From VAZQ01 sp963827585 (lineage in GTDB: Bacteria > Pseudomonadota > Alphaproteobacteria > Rhizobiales > Xanthobacteraceae): a stretch of DNA of 64,000 nucleotides. Made by a program: the position numbers and the translations under genes. Shown piece after piece: positions 33,701 to 41,601 of the stretch. A model generated the notes under the pieces. That model saw only the letters and a list, made by a program, of their open reading frames with translations. It ran no database searches and was not told where the DNA came from. The DNA lies in assembly GCA_963827585.1 (NCBI GenBank), contig CAWHCK010000059.1, positions 248,001-312,000 on the forward strand, written 5' to 3'. Position 1 is the first letter of the stretch. Each line of letters begins with the position of its first letter.

Positions 33701-34678
33701 TCACCGCGTCGGCTTGAGATTGAGCGCTTTGGCGATGACGGCGATCTGGGCGCGTTGGCGGGCCATGATTTCGGTGAATTCCTTCGCGCCGCCGCGCGTC
33801 GGGGTCTGGGCAGTAGCGTTGAGCTTGGCCTCGACGTCCTTGTCGTCAGCCACGGCGACGATGTCGGCGCCAATCTTTTCCCGCAGCTCGGCTGAAACTG
33901 CCGGGCTGCCGAACAAGCCGACCAGACCCTCCATTTCCATGGCAGGGAAGCCCGCCTCAGTAGCAGTCGGAATGTCGGGCAGGCTCGGCGCGCGTTTGCC
34001 CCCCATCTGCGCCAAGACCTTGATCCGGCCCGCTTCCCGTTGCGGCCGCTGGATCGCATAAGAGGAAGAATAGACTTGCAGACGTGCTTCGGCGAGGTCG
34101 TTCACTGCCTGCACGATGTCGCGATAGGGTACCTTGGTGAAGGTCAGCCCCGCCTTGACGGCGAAGTAATCAAACGCGAGCTCGGTGATGCCGGGAACGG
34201 CGGCTGAATTGAACTTGCCGGCCTCCGCGCGCGCCCGCGCGACGAAGTCGGCAAGGTCGCTGACGCCCAGCGACGCCGGCACGCCGACGGACAGCACCGT
34301 GGAGGAGAAGCTCGCAATCGGCAGGATATCGTCCGGGTTATAGGTCAGCTTTTGATAGAGATACGGGTGGACGATGAAGTTGCCGCTCGGACCCCACAGG
34401 AAGGTGTGATCCTCGTTGGCGGAAAGCATGGCCTGGATCGCGATGATGCTATCGCCGCCGGGCCGGTTGTCGATCACGACCGGCTTGCCCCAGCGCGCGG
34501 ACAGCTTTTCCTGGATCAGGCGGGCGCCGATATCGGCGCCCGCTCCGGGGCCGAACGGAATGATGAATTTCACCGGCCGCTGCGGCCAGTTCTGAGCCGA
34601 TGTCTGCGCCCGCGCTCGACCGGCGATGAAGGCGGGAACTGCCAGAAGCGCCAAAGCGTGCCGTCGCGTGAATTGCAT
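33701..34678 (-). CDS. Tripartite tricarboxylate transporter (Bug/TctC-type) periplasmic binding protein
   Basis: A Tat-like signal (MQFTRRHALALLAVPAFIAG ending RARAQ) leads to a 300-residue Bug receptor: WPQRPVKFIIPFGPGAGADI, KPVVIDNRPGGDSIIAIQAM, PDIPTATEAGFPAMEMEGLV. ATG at 34678 is preceded by GGAGGAAA. Bug proteins bind carboxylates such as citrate or aromatic acids for TctAB. No tctA/tctB pair is near, so this is an orphan receptor. It is convergent with the oxidoreductase and in the same direction as a second Bug gene. Ligand unknown. Confidence 0.92.
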   Translation of the reverse strand: MQFTRRHALALLAVPAFIAGRARAQTSAQNWPQRPVKFIIPFGPGAGADIGARLIQEKLSARWGKPVVIDNRPGGDSIIAIQAMLSANEDHTFLWGPSGNFIVHPYLYQKLTYNPDDILPIASFSSTVLSVGVPASLGVSDLADFVARARAEAGKFNSAAVPGITELAFDYFAVKAGLTFTKVPYRDIVQAVNDLAEARLQVYSSSYAIQRPQREAGRIKVLAQMGGKRAPSLPDIPTATEAGFPAMEMEGLVGLFGSPAVSAELREKIGADIVAVADDKDVEAKLNATAQTPTRGGAKEFTEIMARQRAQIAVIAKALNLKPTR

Positions 34679-34708
34679 CAATGTTTCCTCCAGTTCGGAC
34701 TATTTCGG

Positions 34709-34839
34709 TGTCGTCCCCGCGTCAGCAGGGACCCAGTAACCACCGGCGCGGAGGGGGTGCCATCACGTGACCGTGCCACATCGAGAGGCCCGTGATTACT
34801 AGGTCCCCGCTTTCACAGGCCCTTTCGCGGGGATGACAG
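34709..34839. repeat. Imperfect inverted repeat between the two Bug receptor genes
   Basis: The left part at 34709-34742 (GTCGTCCCCGCG...CAGGGACCCAGTAACCA) is inverted at 34792-34839 (GTGATTACTAGGTCCCCGCT...GCGGGGATGAC), with about 50 bases between. It resembles a dispersed palindrome that I recall from related genomes. Confidence 0.6.
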
Positions 34840-34884
34840 CGCTGTATGGCGGACGCTAATGGGAACGTCGGGCCGGCGCAACGT

Positions 34885-35889
34885 TCACTGCGCGGGCTTC
34901 TTGTCGCTGGCTTGATGGATGGCCGCGATCTTCGCGCGCTGCTCCTCGATCGCTGCCGCGAAATCCTCGGGCGTGCCGCTGCGCGGGGCGGTGCCGACCG
35001 CGACCATGCGGGTGCGGAACGCGGGATCGGCGATGATCGCGCGCATGTCGGCGGCGATGCGCAGCTTGATCTCGGCTGCCATGTCGCGCGGGCCGTAGAT
35101 GCCGGAGACGCCGTCGAAGGTCAGGTCCGGATATCCCGCCTGCGCGGCGGTCGGTACGTCCGGCGCCTGCGGCGAACGGTCGCGATTGGTCACGAACAAC
35201 AGCTTGGCGGTGCCTGCTCGGTGATGCGGGACGAGCGTCGGCACGCCGGTCCCCGCCACATGCAGCCGCCCCTGGTTCAGGTCCTGATAGGCGGGCGCGA
35301 AGTCGCGGTACGCCACCTGCACCATCTGGATGACGGCGCTCTTCTGCAGGGCGAGCAGCACATAATAGGGCAGGCCCGGCGTCGCTGCCCAGTTGAGCTT
35401 GCCGGGCTCCGCCTTCGCGGCCTTCACCAGATCGGCGAGCGTGTCGACTTTCAAGACCGCGGTCGCCGAGACGCCAAGGAAGTTGTCGATCACCGGTGCG
35501 ACCGGCACGATCTCCTTGGGATCGTAGGGCAGCCGCTCGTGCAGCAGGTGATTGAACGTGACGATGCCGGCGAACGAGAACAGGAAGGTGTGATTGTCGC
35601 GCGCGGAGAGAAAGGCGGTGACTGCCGGAATGCCATCGGCGCCCTGGCGGTTCTCCACCACCACCGGCTGCCCCCAGCGCTCGGTCAGACGCTCGGCGAC
35701 CAGGCGCGCGGAGAGGTCCATCCCGCTCCCCGGGGGCAGAGGAACGATGAACCGCACCGTCTTCTGCGGCCAAGCCGGGGATGGTGTCGGGGGTGAGGGC
35801 TGCGCGCGTGACGGCTCCGCGCAGAGCGCCGCTGCCACCATCAGACCGGCCGCAAGGACGCTTCGAACGAGCGGATGCGTGGCAGTCAT
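34885..35889 (-). CDS. Tripartite tricarboxylate transporter (Bug/TctC-type) periplasmic binding protein, second copy
   Basis: 334 residues beginning MTATHPLVRSVLAAGLMVAA, with a signal peptide and Bug landmarks: WPQKTVRFIVPLPPGSGMDL, QPVVVENRQGADGIPAVTAF, QAPDVPTAAQAGYPDLTFDG. Its sequence differs enough from the gene at 33.7 kb that it is a separate receptor and not a recent duplicate. It is 9 bases downstream of the FAH-family hydratase gene in the same direction, so the two probably handle one pathway's acid substrate. No membrane subunits nearby. Confidence 0.92.
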   Translation of the reverse strand: MTATHPLVRSVLAAGLMVAAALCAEPSRAQPSPPTPSPAWPQKTVRFIVPLPPGSGMDLSARLVAERLTERWGQPVVVENRQGADGIPAVTAFLSARDNHTFLFSFAGIVTFNHLLHERLPYDPKEIVPVAPVIDNFLGVSATAVLKVDTLADLVKAAKAEPGKLNWAATPGLPYYVLLALQKSAVIQMVQVAYRDFAPAYQDLNQGRLHVAGTGVPTLVPHHRAGTAKLLFVTNRDRSPQAPDVPTAAQAGYPDLTFDGVSGIYGPRDMAAEIKLRIAADMRAIIADPAFRTRMVAVGTAPRSGTPEDFAAAIEEQRAKIAAIHQASDKKPAQ

Positions 35890-35898
35890 GTCTCGAGC

Positions 35899-36600
35899 TC
35901 ACTGAAAACGGACAGCGACACGGCCGACGGGCTCAACCTCGAACGCGAGCGCATCCTCCCCCGGCTCGATCGCCAGCGGCGGCACCACCGAGCCGGTGAT
36001 GATGATTTCCCCGGCACGCAAGCGCTCGCCAAAGGCCGCGAGCACATCGGCCACGTGGCGCACGATGTCGATCCATTCCCCGGTATTGGCCTGTGGATCG
36101 CTGGTGCGCGCGGACTCGCTCCCGCGTCGAATGATGCGGCAGGTGAGACCGTCCGCTGCGCCGCCGGCGCGCGCCGGGCCGGCGCCGTCCAGCACCACGT
36201 GGCGCTGATAGATGTTCCCGCCCAGGATGGGCTCGGGATCCTCGGGCGGCGAGGTGAGATCGACGAGCTCGATCGCGGGCGAGATGCCGGCGATTGCAGC
36301 CTCGGCGGTGGCACGGTCGGCCCCGGCGGGAAGGTCGCGGCCCATGTGGACGGCGATTTCGGGCTCGGCCACCGGCTTCGACCAGCCGGCGAGCGATACG
36401 CTTGCGCCGGATTGAACGCGTGCATTTCGGGTCAGGAATCCAACCAGCGGGCCGGTGATGTTGAGGAGCTTCAGCATTGCCGGCGCGCCGAAACCCACCT
36501 TCCAGCCCAGCGGCTTGTCGCCGCCCTCAAGGCGCTGGCGCCGCAGCGCGAGCTGCGTCTGCATGCCGCGCACGATGCGCGGGTCTTCCCACAATCTCAT
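35899..36600 (-). CDS. FAH-family 2-keto-4-pentenoate hydratase-like enzyme
   Basis: About 233 residues beginning MRLWEDPRIVRGMQTQLALR at ATG 36600, preceded by GGGAGC; the longer frame to 36777 runs into a repeat and is not supported. It contains LGWKVGFGAPAMLKLLNITG, KPVAEPEIAVHMGRDLP, SPAIELVDLTSPPEDPEPIL and ITGSVVPPLAIEPGEDALAF, typical of the hydratase/decarboxylase branch (MhpD-like) that acts on 2-hydroxypentadienoates or related keto acids in aromatic ring-cleavage pathways. Metal-binding Glu residues in AEPEIA fit the fold. It is the first gene of a minus-strand pair with a Bug receptor. Confidence 0.85.
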   Translation of the reverse strand: MRLWEDPRIVRGMQTQLALRRQRLEGGDKPLGWKVGFGAPAMLKLLNITGPLVGFLTRNARVQSGASVSLAGWSKPVAEPEIAVHMGRDLPAGADRATAEAAIAGISPAIELVDLTSPPEDPEPILGGNIYQRHVVLDGAGPARAGGAADGLTCRIIRRGSESARTSDPQANTGEWIDIVRHVADVLAAFGERLRAGEIIITGSVVPPLAIEPGEDALAFEVEPVGRVAVRFQ

Positions 36601-36656
36601 CCACCAGCTCCCGATCGGTTTGAATTTTGGACGAGTGACAGCGCCGCAGACTCGGT

Positions 36657-36775
36657 CTGCTCCCTCCCCCTTTGTGGGGGAGGGGTGGGGAGGGGGGTCG
36701 TAGTTGTTGCTCGAATTGCGTCCACGAACACGGACCCCCACCCCCAACCCCTCCCCACAAGCGGGAGGGGAGCCC
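36657..36775. repeat. GC-rich inverted repeat
   Basis: The arm at 36659-36699 (GCTCCCTCCCCCTTTGTGGG...GGGGTC) is nearly complementary to 36732-36773 (GACCCCCACCCCC...GGGAGGGGAGC), with about 33 bases between. This is a poly-pyrimidine/purine palindrome of a dispersed type and forms the gap between the hydratase gene and the cupin. Confidence 0.7.
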
Positions 36776-36836
36776 ACCGAACTTGCTGCACCGTCAATGA
36801 ATCACTCGCGAGCCATTGCACATTCATTCTCGCTCT

Positions 36837-37319
36837 CTAGCGTTTCTCCGGAGCGACCTCGTAGCCGGACGCCTCGATCGAGCCGGCGCCCATCCAGCCC
36901 CACACCAGCACGACGTCCGCGTTCGAGGTGTTGTTGAAGCCGTGCCAGCAGGTGCGCGGCGAATAGACGACGTCGCCTTCGCCCGCCGGCTCCTCGCCCT
37001 TGTCGGTGTAGATATGACCGTGACCCTTGAGCACGATGAAGAACTCGTCGCAATTATGATGGCGGTGATTTTCGTGCCGCGCCCCGGGCTTCAGCACGGT
37101 CCACCCTACCACGTGATCGGCGCCAGCGGATTTCTTGTCGATGAGGAATTGTACCTGCATATCGACCCAGCCGTCCTTGCGCGCCAGGCCCGCCACTTTC
37201 GGGACGTCGCGGATATTGCTGCGATACATCCTGGCCGCTGTCTTGGCAGCGGTGCGCGGTGCGCTTTTCGCCCTCGCTTTCGCTGTTACGGCTCTGGTCT
37301 TGCGGGCTGGCGTCTTCAC
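36837..37319 (-). CDS. Single-domain cupin protein
   Basis: The cupin core begins MYRSNIRDVPKVAGLARKDG and includes GWTVLKPGARHENHRHHNCD with metal-ligand His residues, IVLKGHGHIYTDKGEEP and VVYSPRTCWHGFNNTSNADV. I start it at GTG 37319, where GTG overlaps the stop of the upstream dehydrogenase gene (GTGA), giving a Lys/Arg/Ala-rich 30-residue N-terminal extension; ATG 37229 is the conservative alternative. Cupins of this size bind Fe or Mn and may be dioxygenases, isomerases or sugar epimerases; function is open. Probably co-transcribed with the dehydrogenase. Confidence 0.8.
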   Translation of the reverse strand: MKTPARKTRAVTAKARAKSAPRTAAKTAARMYRSNIRDVPKVAGLARKDGWVDMQVQFLIDKKSAGADHVVGWTVLKPGARHENHRHHNCDEFFIVLKGHGHIYTDKGEEPAGEGDVVYSPRTCWHGFNNTSNADVVLVWGWMGAGSIEASGYEVAPEKR

Positions 37320-38197
37320 GATTGTCCTCCCAGGCGGCGATAGACTTCGTGCGCGGTGACGAAGTCGCGGTGGTCGATGCCGAGCCCGCGGCACGCATTC
37401 ATCATCTCGTTGGCAGCGGCCGCGAGCGGGACTGGGCTGCCGAGCCTGCGTCCGAGATCGAGCGCCAGCAGCATATCCTTCTGCTGCAGCGTGACGTCGG
37501 CCAGCGGCACGGCGGGCATCCCGCCTTCCAGGATGAAGGGTCCGCGATAGCCCAGCACCGGCGAGGCGGCGACGCTCTTGAGGATCGCATCGACCGCAAT
37601 GTCGCGGGCAACACCGCCTTTCTCCGCGAGCGCGACCGCCTCGCCGAAGGCGATCACCTCCACCATGAGCAGAAGGTTGACCGCGATCTTCATCTGCACG
37701 GCGAGACCGCTGGCGCCGATATAGGTCACCTTCGGTCCGATGGCGCGCAGCACCGGCTCGACCCGCTCGAAGGCCGCCTTGTCGCCGCCGACCATGAGCG
37801 AGGCACTGCCCTGCGCCAGCGTGACCGGGCTTCCCGAGATCGGCGCATCGAGCATCGCGAGGCCCTGCTTTGCGAATTCGGCCGAGATCGCGCGGCTCGC
37901 GTCCGGGGCGATCGTGCTCATGTCTACGTAGATGCCACCGGATTTCAGGCCGGCAATGATGCCGTCGGCGCCGAGCGCCACCGATCTCACCGCCGCCGCA
38001 TCGGTCACGATCGAGAACACGAAGTCCGAAGCCGCGGCGACCGCGCGCGGCGTTGCCGCATGACGCATTCCGGCCTTGATCAGCGGCTCGGCCTTGTCCT
38101 TGCTCCGGTTCCAGCCGGTGACCGCGTGCCCCGCCGCCATGAGCCGGGGGACGATGCCAACCCCCATGGCGCCGAGCCCGACGAAGCCGATGTCCAT
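37316..38197 (-). CDS. 3-hydroxyisobutyrate dehydrogenase-family NAD(P)-dependent oxidoreductase
   Basis: 293 residues with an N-terminal nucleotide fold (IGFVGLGAMG, GLGAMG at 7-12), substrate segment DAPISGSPVTLAQGSASLMV and catalytic Lys170 with Asn174 (QMKIAVN). The family oxidises beta-hydroxyacids such as 3-hydroxyisobutyrate or tartronate semialdehyde. It is upstream of and overlaps the cupin gene by four bases. The specific substrate is unknown. Confidence 0.9.
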   Translation of the reverse strand: MDIGFVGLGAMGVGIVPRLMAAGHAVTGWNRSKDKAEPLIKAGMRHAATPRAVAAASDFVFSIVTDAAAVRSVALGADGIIAGLKSGGIYVDMSTIAPDASRAISAEFAKQGLAMLDAPISGSPVTLAQGSASLMVGGDKAAFERVEPVLRAIGPKVTYIGASGLAVQMKIAVNLLLMVEVIAFGEAVALAEKGGVARDIAVDAILKSVAASPVLGYRGPFILEGGMPAVPLADVTLQQKDMLLALDLGRRLGSPVPLAAAANEMMNACRGLGIDHRDFVTAHEVYRRLGGQS

Positions 38198-38241
38198 TGC
38201 TTCACCTCACAAACGCTTTTTCATGGCAGATTTGCGCAACG

Positions 38242-38316
38242 CTAGTGTCCCGATTCCGAAGTTCGTCACATCTTGCAGCACGCTCAATACGAACTTCGGA
38301 ATCGAAAGGACACTAG
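38242..38316. repeat. Palindrome with arms CTAGTGTCC...GGACACTAG
   Basis: CTAGTGTCC (38242-38250) pairs with GGACACTAG (38308-38316); within these, CGATTCCGAAGTTCGT pairs with ACGAACTTCGGAATCG (38289-38304). The loop is about 22 bases. Large, nearly perfect hairpin. Confidence 0.85.
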
Positions 38317-38330
38317 CAAAACCTATGGTT

Positions 38331-38407
38331 CTAGTGCGGTTTTGGAATTGAAGTTCCTGTACGAGATTGCCGCGAAGACTGCAGGAACTTCAAATCCACC
38401 GCACTAG
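38331..38407. repeat. Palindrome with arms CTAGTGCGGT...ACCGCACTAG
   Basis: CTAGTGCGGT (38331-38340) pairs with ACCGCACTAG at the right end, and GAAGTTCCTG pairs with CAGGAACTTC inside. The last bases overlap the first of composite copy B. Confidence 0.85.
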
Positions 38408-38507
38408 AGCGTGATGGCTTTAGGTTGAGTCGCAATCACGCTCTAGTTTTTTGTTTGAGCATGATCTTTTCGGAAAACCGGTACCCACTTTTCCGGATCA
38501 TGCTCTA
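38404..38507 (+). repeat. Composite palindromic element, copy B
   Basis: Hairpin 1 has 12-bp arms CTAGAGCGTGAT (38404-38415) and ATCACGCTCTAG (38435-38446). Hairpin 2 has arms GAGCATGATC (38457-38466) and GATCATGCTC (38496-38505) with inner CGGAAAA/TTTTCCG. The two are joined by TTTTTTGTTT. It is nearly identical to copy C and inverted relative to copy A. It ends nine bases before the stop of the frameshifted regulator gene. Confidence 0.9.
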
Positions 38508-38513
38508 GCCAGC

Positions 38514-40602
38514 TCAGGCGTTGCGACCCTGCTCCAGGTCTTCGCCCAGCTCGCGATAGACGCCGATCGCCTCCTCGTGCAGCGAACGGGCCTGCGCCAG
38601 GTCGCCGGCGAACAGCCGGGCGGACGCGCGTGCGCTCAGGCAGCGCGCCAGGGTCTTGGAGGGGCCGGCCGGACGCACGAGGGTGTCGGCCTTGCGCAGC
38701 AGGCGTTCGCCCGGACCGACGCTGTCCGGCAGCAGGCACGCCGTGCCCGCCCGCAGCAACGCGCGCCCCTCGTGAAAGCCGTCGCCGAGCTTGCGGTAGA
38801 GCGCGGCGGCTCGCATCGCCTCATCATAGTCGGCGGGATCATCGAGCTCCCTCACGTCGCCCGCCTGCCAGGACAGCAGGCGCGCCGTGACCTCCGCCGG
38901 CGTCGTCTTGCCGACTTTGCCGAGCGCTGTGATGACCCAGCGCCGGTGCTCCAGCATCAAGCCGAGCTCGGCCCAGAGCGCGTGGCTGTGACCCACAAGG
39001 GCGAGTCCGAGTGCGAGGTCGCCATCCGGCGCGAAAGCCCATTCCAACGCGCCGCGCAAATTGTCGATATCGGCGCCGTAGAGCGCGATCCATTGCTGCG
39101 TCGGAGTGGTCTCCCAGGCCGCCGTGGCCTGTGCGAGCCGGACAGCAAAATGCTCGGCATGCCGCCGTTGAATATCGCGGCGCATCGGCAAGCTTCTCGG
39201 ACGCGTAGTACCGTGTCGATTCGAGCAAACGATATCGCGTCTCGCTGCCGGTCGGGTCGGCATGCGCCAGGGATTTTTCGACCAGCGAGAGCAGCAGATC
39301 GCCGACCTGCGCCTGCGGGATCTCAGCGCTCTCGACGACGGCCGCGATCGAGGGGAGGCTGGTGGCGCCCAGGAAAACCGATAGCCGTCCGAGCAATAGC
39401 TTCTCCGCATCGCTCAGGAGGTCGTAGCTCCAATCGATGAGCGCATGCAGCGTCTGTTGACGCGGCAATGCCGTGCGGCTTCCTCCGGTGAGAACACGGA
39501 AGCGCTCGTCGAGCCCACGGGCAAGTTGTTGCACCGACAGCACCTTGAGCCGCGGCACCGCCAGTTCGATTGCCAGCGGGATCCCATCGAGCCTTTGGCA
39601 AATCGATCCGACCATGGCGGCATTGGCGTCGGTGAGGGAAAATCCATGCCCGAGCGCGCTTGCCCGCTCCACGAACAGCCGCACCGCGGCGTATTCACGC
39701 GCGCTCGCCGCGGTCAATTCGGCGCTCGCCTGCGGCGTCGGCAATGACGGGACGCGGACGACGGTCTCTCCCGCGATCGCCATCCGTTCGCGGCTCGATG
39801 CCAGGATCGAGACGCGCGGGCAGTGGCGCATGAGCGCTTCGACCACGCGCGCGGCTTCGGCAATCACATGCTCGCAATTGTCGACGATCAGCAGGAGCTG
39901 CTTGGCCTTGAGCGCCGACGTCAAGGTCTCGGTCGCGCCGGCGGCAGCGCTGAGGCTGATGTCCAGGACGTCGGCGATGATGGACGTGACCAGCTGCGCA
40001 TCATTGAGCGGGGCGAGCTCGGCGAGCCATACGCCGTCCGGATAGCGGTCGAGGACGCTGCTGCCTGCCTCGATCGCAAGCCGCGTCTTGCCGACACCGC
40101 CCGTCCCCGTCAGCGTCACCAGACGATGGCTGGTGAGGCGCGCCTTGATGTCCGCGAGCTCAGCTTCGCGTCCGATCAAGCCGGTCGGCTGCTGCGGAAG
40201 ATTGTTGCTGGCGGCAGGGGTGCTCGCGGAACGCGCCGGTACCGGGCTGGGGCCGGCATTCGCGTGCGAATCAGCGCGCTCGCGTTGCACCGCTGCCACG
40301 AAGCGATAGCCTCGCCCGGCGACGGTGAGCAGATAGCGCTCGCCGTCGGCGGCCGTGCCCAGCACCTTGCGCAGCGCGGAAACGTGGACCTGAATGTTGT
40401 TTTCCTCCACCACGACCCCGGGCCAAATCTCGGCCATGAGTTCGTCCTTGGTCACCAGCTGGCCGTGGCGGTTCACCAGCATCAGCAGGATTTCGAAGGC
40501 GCGCTGGCCGAGTGTGACGGGCACACCATGGGCCAGCAGCTCGCGCCGCTCGACCAACAAGCGGAATGGTCCGAACACGAACGCTTCGGTCATCGGCATC
40601 AT
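38514..40602 (-). pseudogene. Winged-helix/NB-ARC ATPase regulator, frameshifted and C-terminally short
   Basis: The 5' part (to about codon 477) encodes an OmpR-type winged helix (residues 5-105; TLGQRAFEILLMLVNRHGQL, NIQVHVSALRKVLG) and an NB-ARC/AAA ATPase (Walker A GTGGVGKT, QLLLIVDNCEH, GSSRER-like ILASSRERMA). Near 39160-39185 the frame shifts by one net extra base: the conserved SEKLADA is followed in the next frame by RRHAEHFAVRL and then TPR-like helices to 38514. Family members have roughly 900 or more residues; here about 695 would be made, ending at the palindrome cluster. The start overlaps the upstream kinase gene by 4 bases (ATGA). It may be decaying or a sequencing error. Confidence 0.75.
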
Positions 40603-41045
40603 CCCGGCCGCGGTGAAGCTGCCTGCGACTCGAGGAAGCGAAGAGTGAGCCGATTGCGGCCGTTTCGGCGCTCATAATGCATGCCGGTGGCGAAGCTGCG
40701 CATGAGATGGATGCCGAAATGGCCGGCGTCGGCGTGATCGAGTGACGTCACGGCAGGCGGCGGCGGAACCTGGGTCGGATCGAAAAGCCGGCCGTTGTCC
40801 TCGATCCGGGCGACCAGCGCTCCGCCATTGCGCTCGAGCTCGACCGCAATCTCCAGTCGATCGTCCCTGCCAGCGCCATACATGATGACATTGGCGACGG
40901 CTTCCTCGAGGCAAAGCTGGACGGCGAACGATATATCGGGCGATACGCCCTGCTGCGCCCAGCCTTCGATCCATCCGGCCAAGCGTGTCAGTTCCGCGAG
41001 ATCGTTGCGCAACACCAGGCGTTTCGTCTCCGCGCGCGCCATCAT
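40599..41045 (-). CDS. RsbW-like ATP-binding anti-sigma/serine kinase
   Basis: A 148-residue GHKL ATPase of the HATPase_c_2 type. The N box is CLEEAVANVIMYG, the G1 box is IEDNGRLFDP and the G2 box is GHFGIHLMRSFATGM, all intact. Such proteins phosphorylate a STAS partner and release or bind a target on switching. The STAS gene lies two bases upstream in the same direction, and the downstream regulator gene overlaps by four bases, so the three are translationally coupled. No sigma factor is adjacent. Confidence 0.88.
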   Translation of the reverse strand: MMARAETKRLVLRNDLAELTRLAGWIEGWAQQGVSPDISFAVQLCLEEAVANVIMYGAGRDDRLEIAVELERNGGALVARIEDNGRLFDPTQVPPPPAVTSLDHADAGHFGIHLMRSFATGMHYERRNGRNRLTLRFLESQAASPRPG

Positions 41046-41047
41046 CG

Positions 41048-41386
41048 TCAGGACGCCAGGGCGGCTGCCGCAGCGCCTTCACTTCGATGAATCGGAATCA
41101 GCGCGTCCGCTCGAGCGGTCGCGAGCACCTTGGCGACGTTGTTGTCGGGGCACAGGAGGACCAGCCTGCCGCCTTTGCCATGGGCGATCTTGGCGCCGAC
41201 CAGCAGCACGCGAAGGGCGTAGGACGCGAGGAAGCTCACGTCCGAGAGATCGACCATGACCCGACTCTTTTCGGTGACGATCTTGTTGAACGGCAACTCG
41301 ACCACGACGGCTCCGGTGGTGTCGAAGCGGCCGCGGAGAACGATTTTCGTGATACCCCCTGCGAGATCCTCGACGGCAATGTCCAT
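41048..41386 (-). CDS. STAS-domain anti-sigma factor antagonist
   Basis: 112 residues with a STAS fold: GGITKIVLRGRFDTTGAVVV, VMVDLSDVSFLASYALRVLL and AHGKGGRLVLLCPDNNVAKV. The phosphorylatable Ser55 is kept in FLASYAL, but the preceding residue, usually Asp (DS), is Ala. It is the first gene of the STAS-kinase-regulator set and divergent from the REC-SpoIIE phosphatase, which should dephosphorylate it. Confidence 0.88.
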   Translation of the reverse strand: MDIAVEDLAGGITKIVLRGRFDTTGAVVVELPFNKIVTEKSRVMVDLSDVSFLASYALRVLLVGAKIAHGKGGRLVLLCPDNNVAKVLATARADALIPIHRSEGAAAAALAS

Positions 41387-41601
41387 GCAACCACCCGACC
41401 CGTCAGGCTGGCCCCGGCCTGCGCAGCTGTCATACCCGCATTCGTACTGCCGTGGAATGCCGAAGGCGCTTCCGCTCAGAAGAATTCAGAACGATTCATG
41501 CCCGCGCTGCCCGCCTATGCGCGTTTCGGCGCCGGTCGCCGCCGCATCGACGGGGCCGTTTGCGAGGCCCGGACCGGCGGACGGAGCAGCGCGGGTCCGC
41601 G

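Larger units (their letters stand above)
38198..38513. other. Gene-free stretch filled by four palindromes
   Basis: These 316 bases contain no supported gene. They are occupied by palindromes at 38242-38316, 38331-38407 and the two hairpins of composite copy B (38404-38505), and end at the stop of the frameshifted regulator gene. Confidence 0.7.

Noticed and set aside
33701..35889. Full tripartite tricarboxylate transporter
   Set aside because: Only binding-protein genes are present; no tctA or tctB lies in the window.
36657..36775. CRISPR-like array
   Set aside because: Only two inverted GC-rich arms, no direct repeats with regular spacers, and no cas genes.
38451..39440. Plus-strand frame starting in palindrome B (begins MFEHDLFGKPVPTF)
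   Set aside because: The same N-terminal peptide arises from each palindrome copy and carries on into antisense sequence; it is a repeat translation and not a gene.
40599..41045. CheY/CheA-type chemotaxis kinase
   Set aside because: The short HATPase-only protein beside STAS and SpoIIE genes fits the RsbW type; no HisKA or Hpt domain is present.
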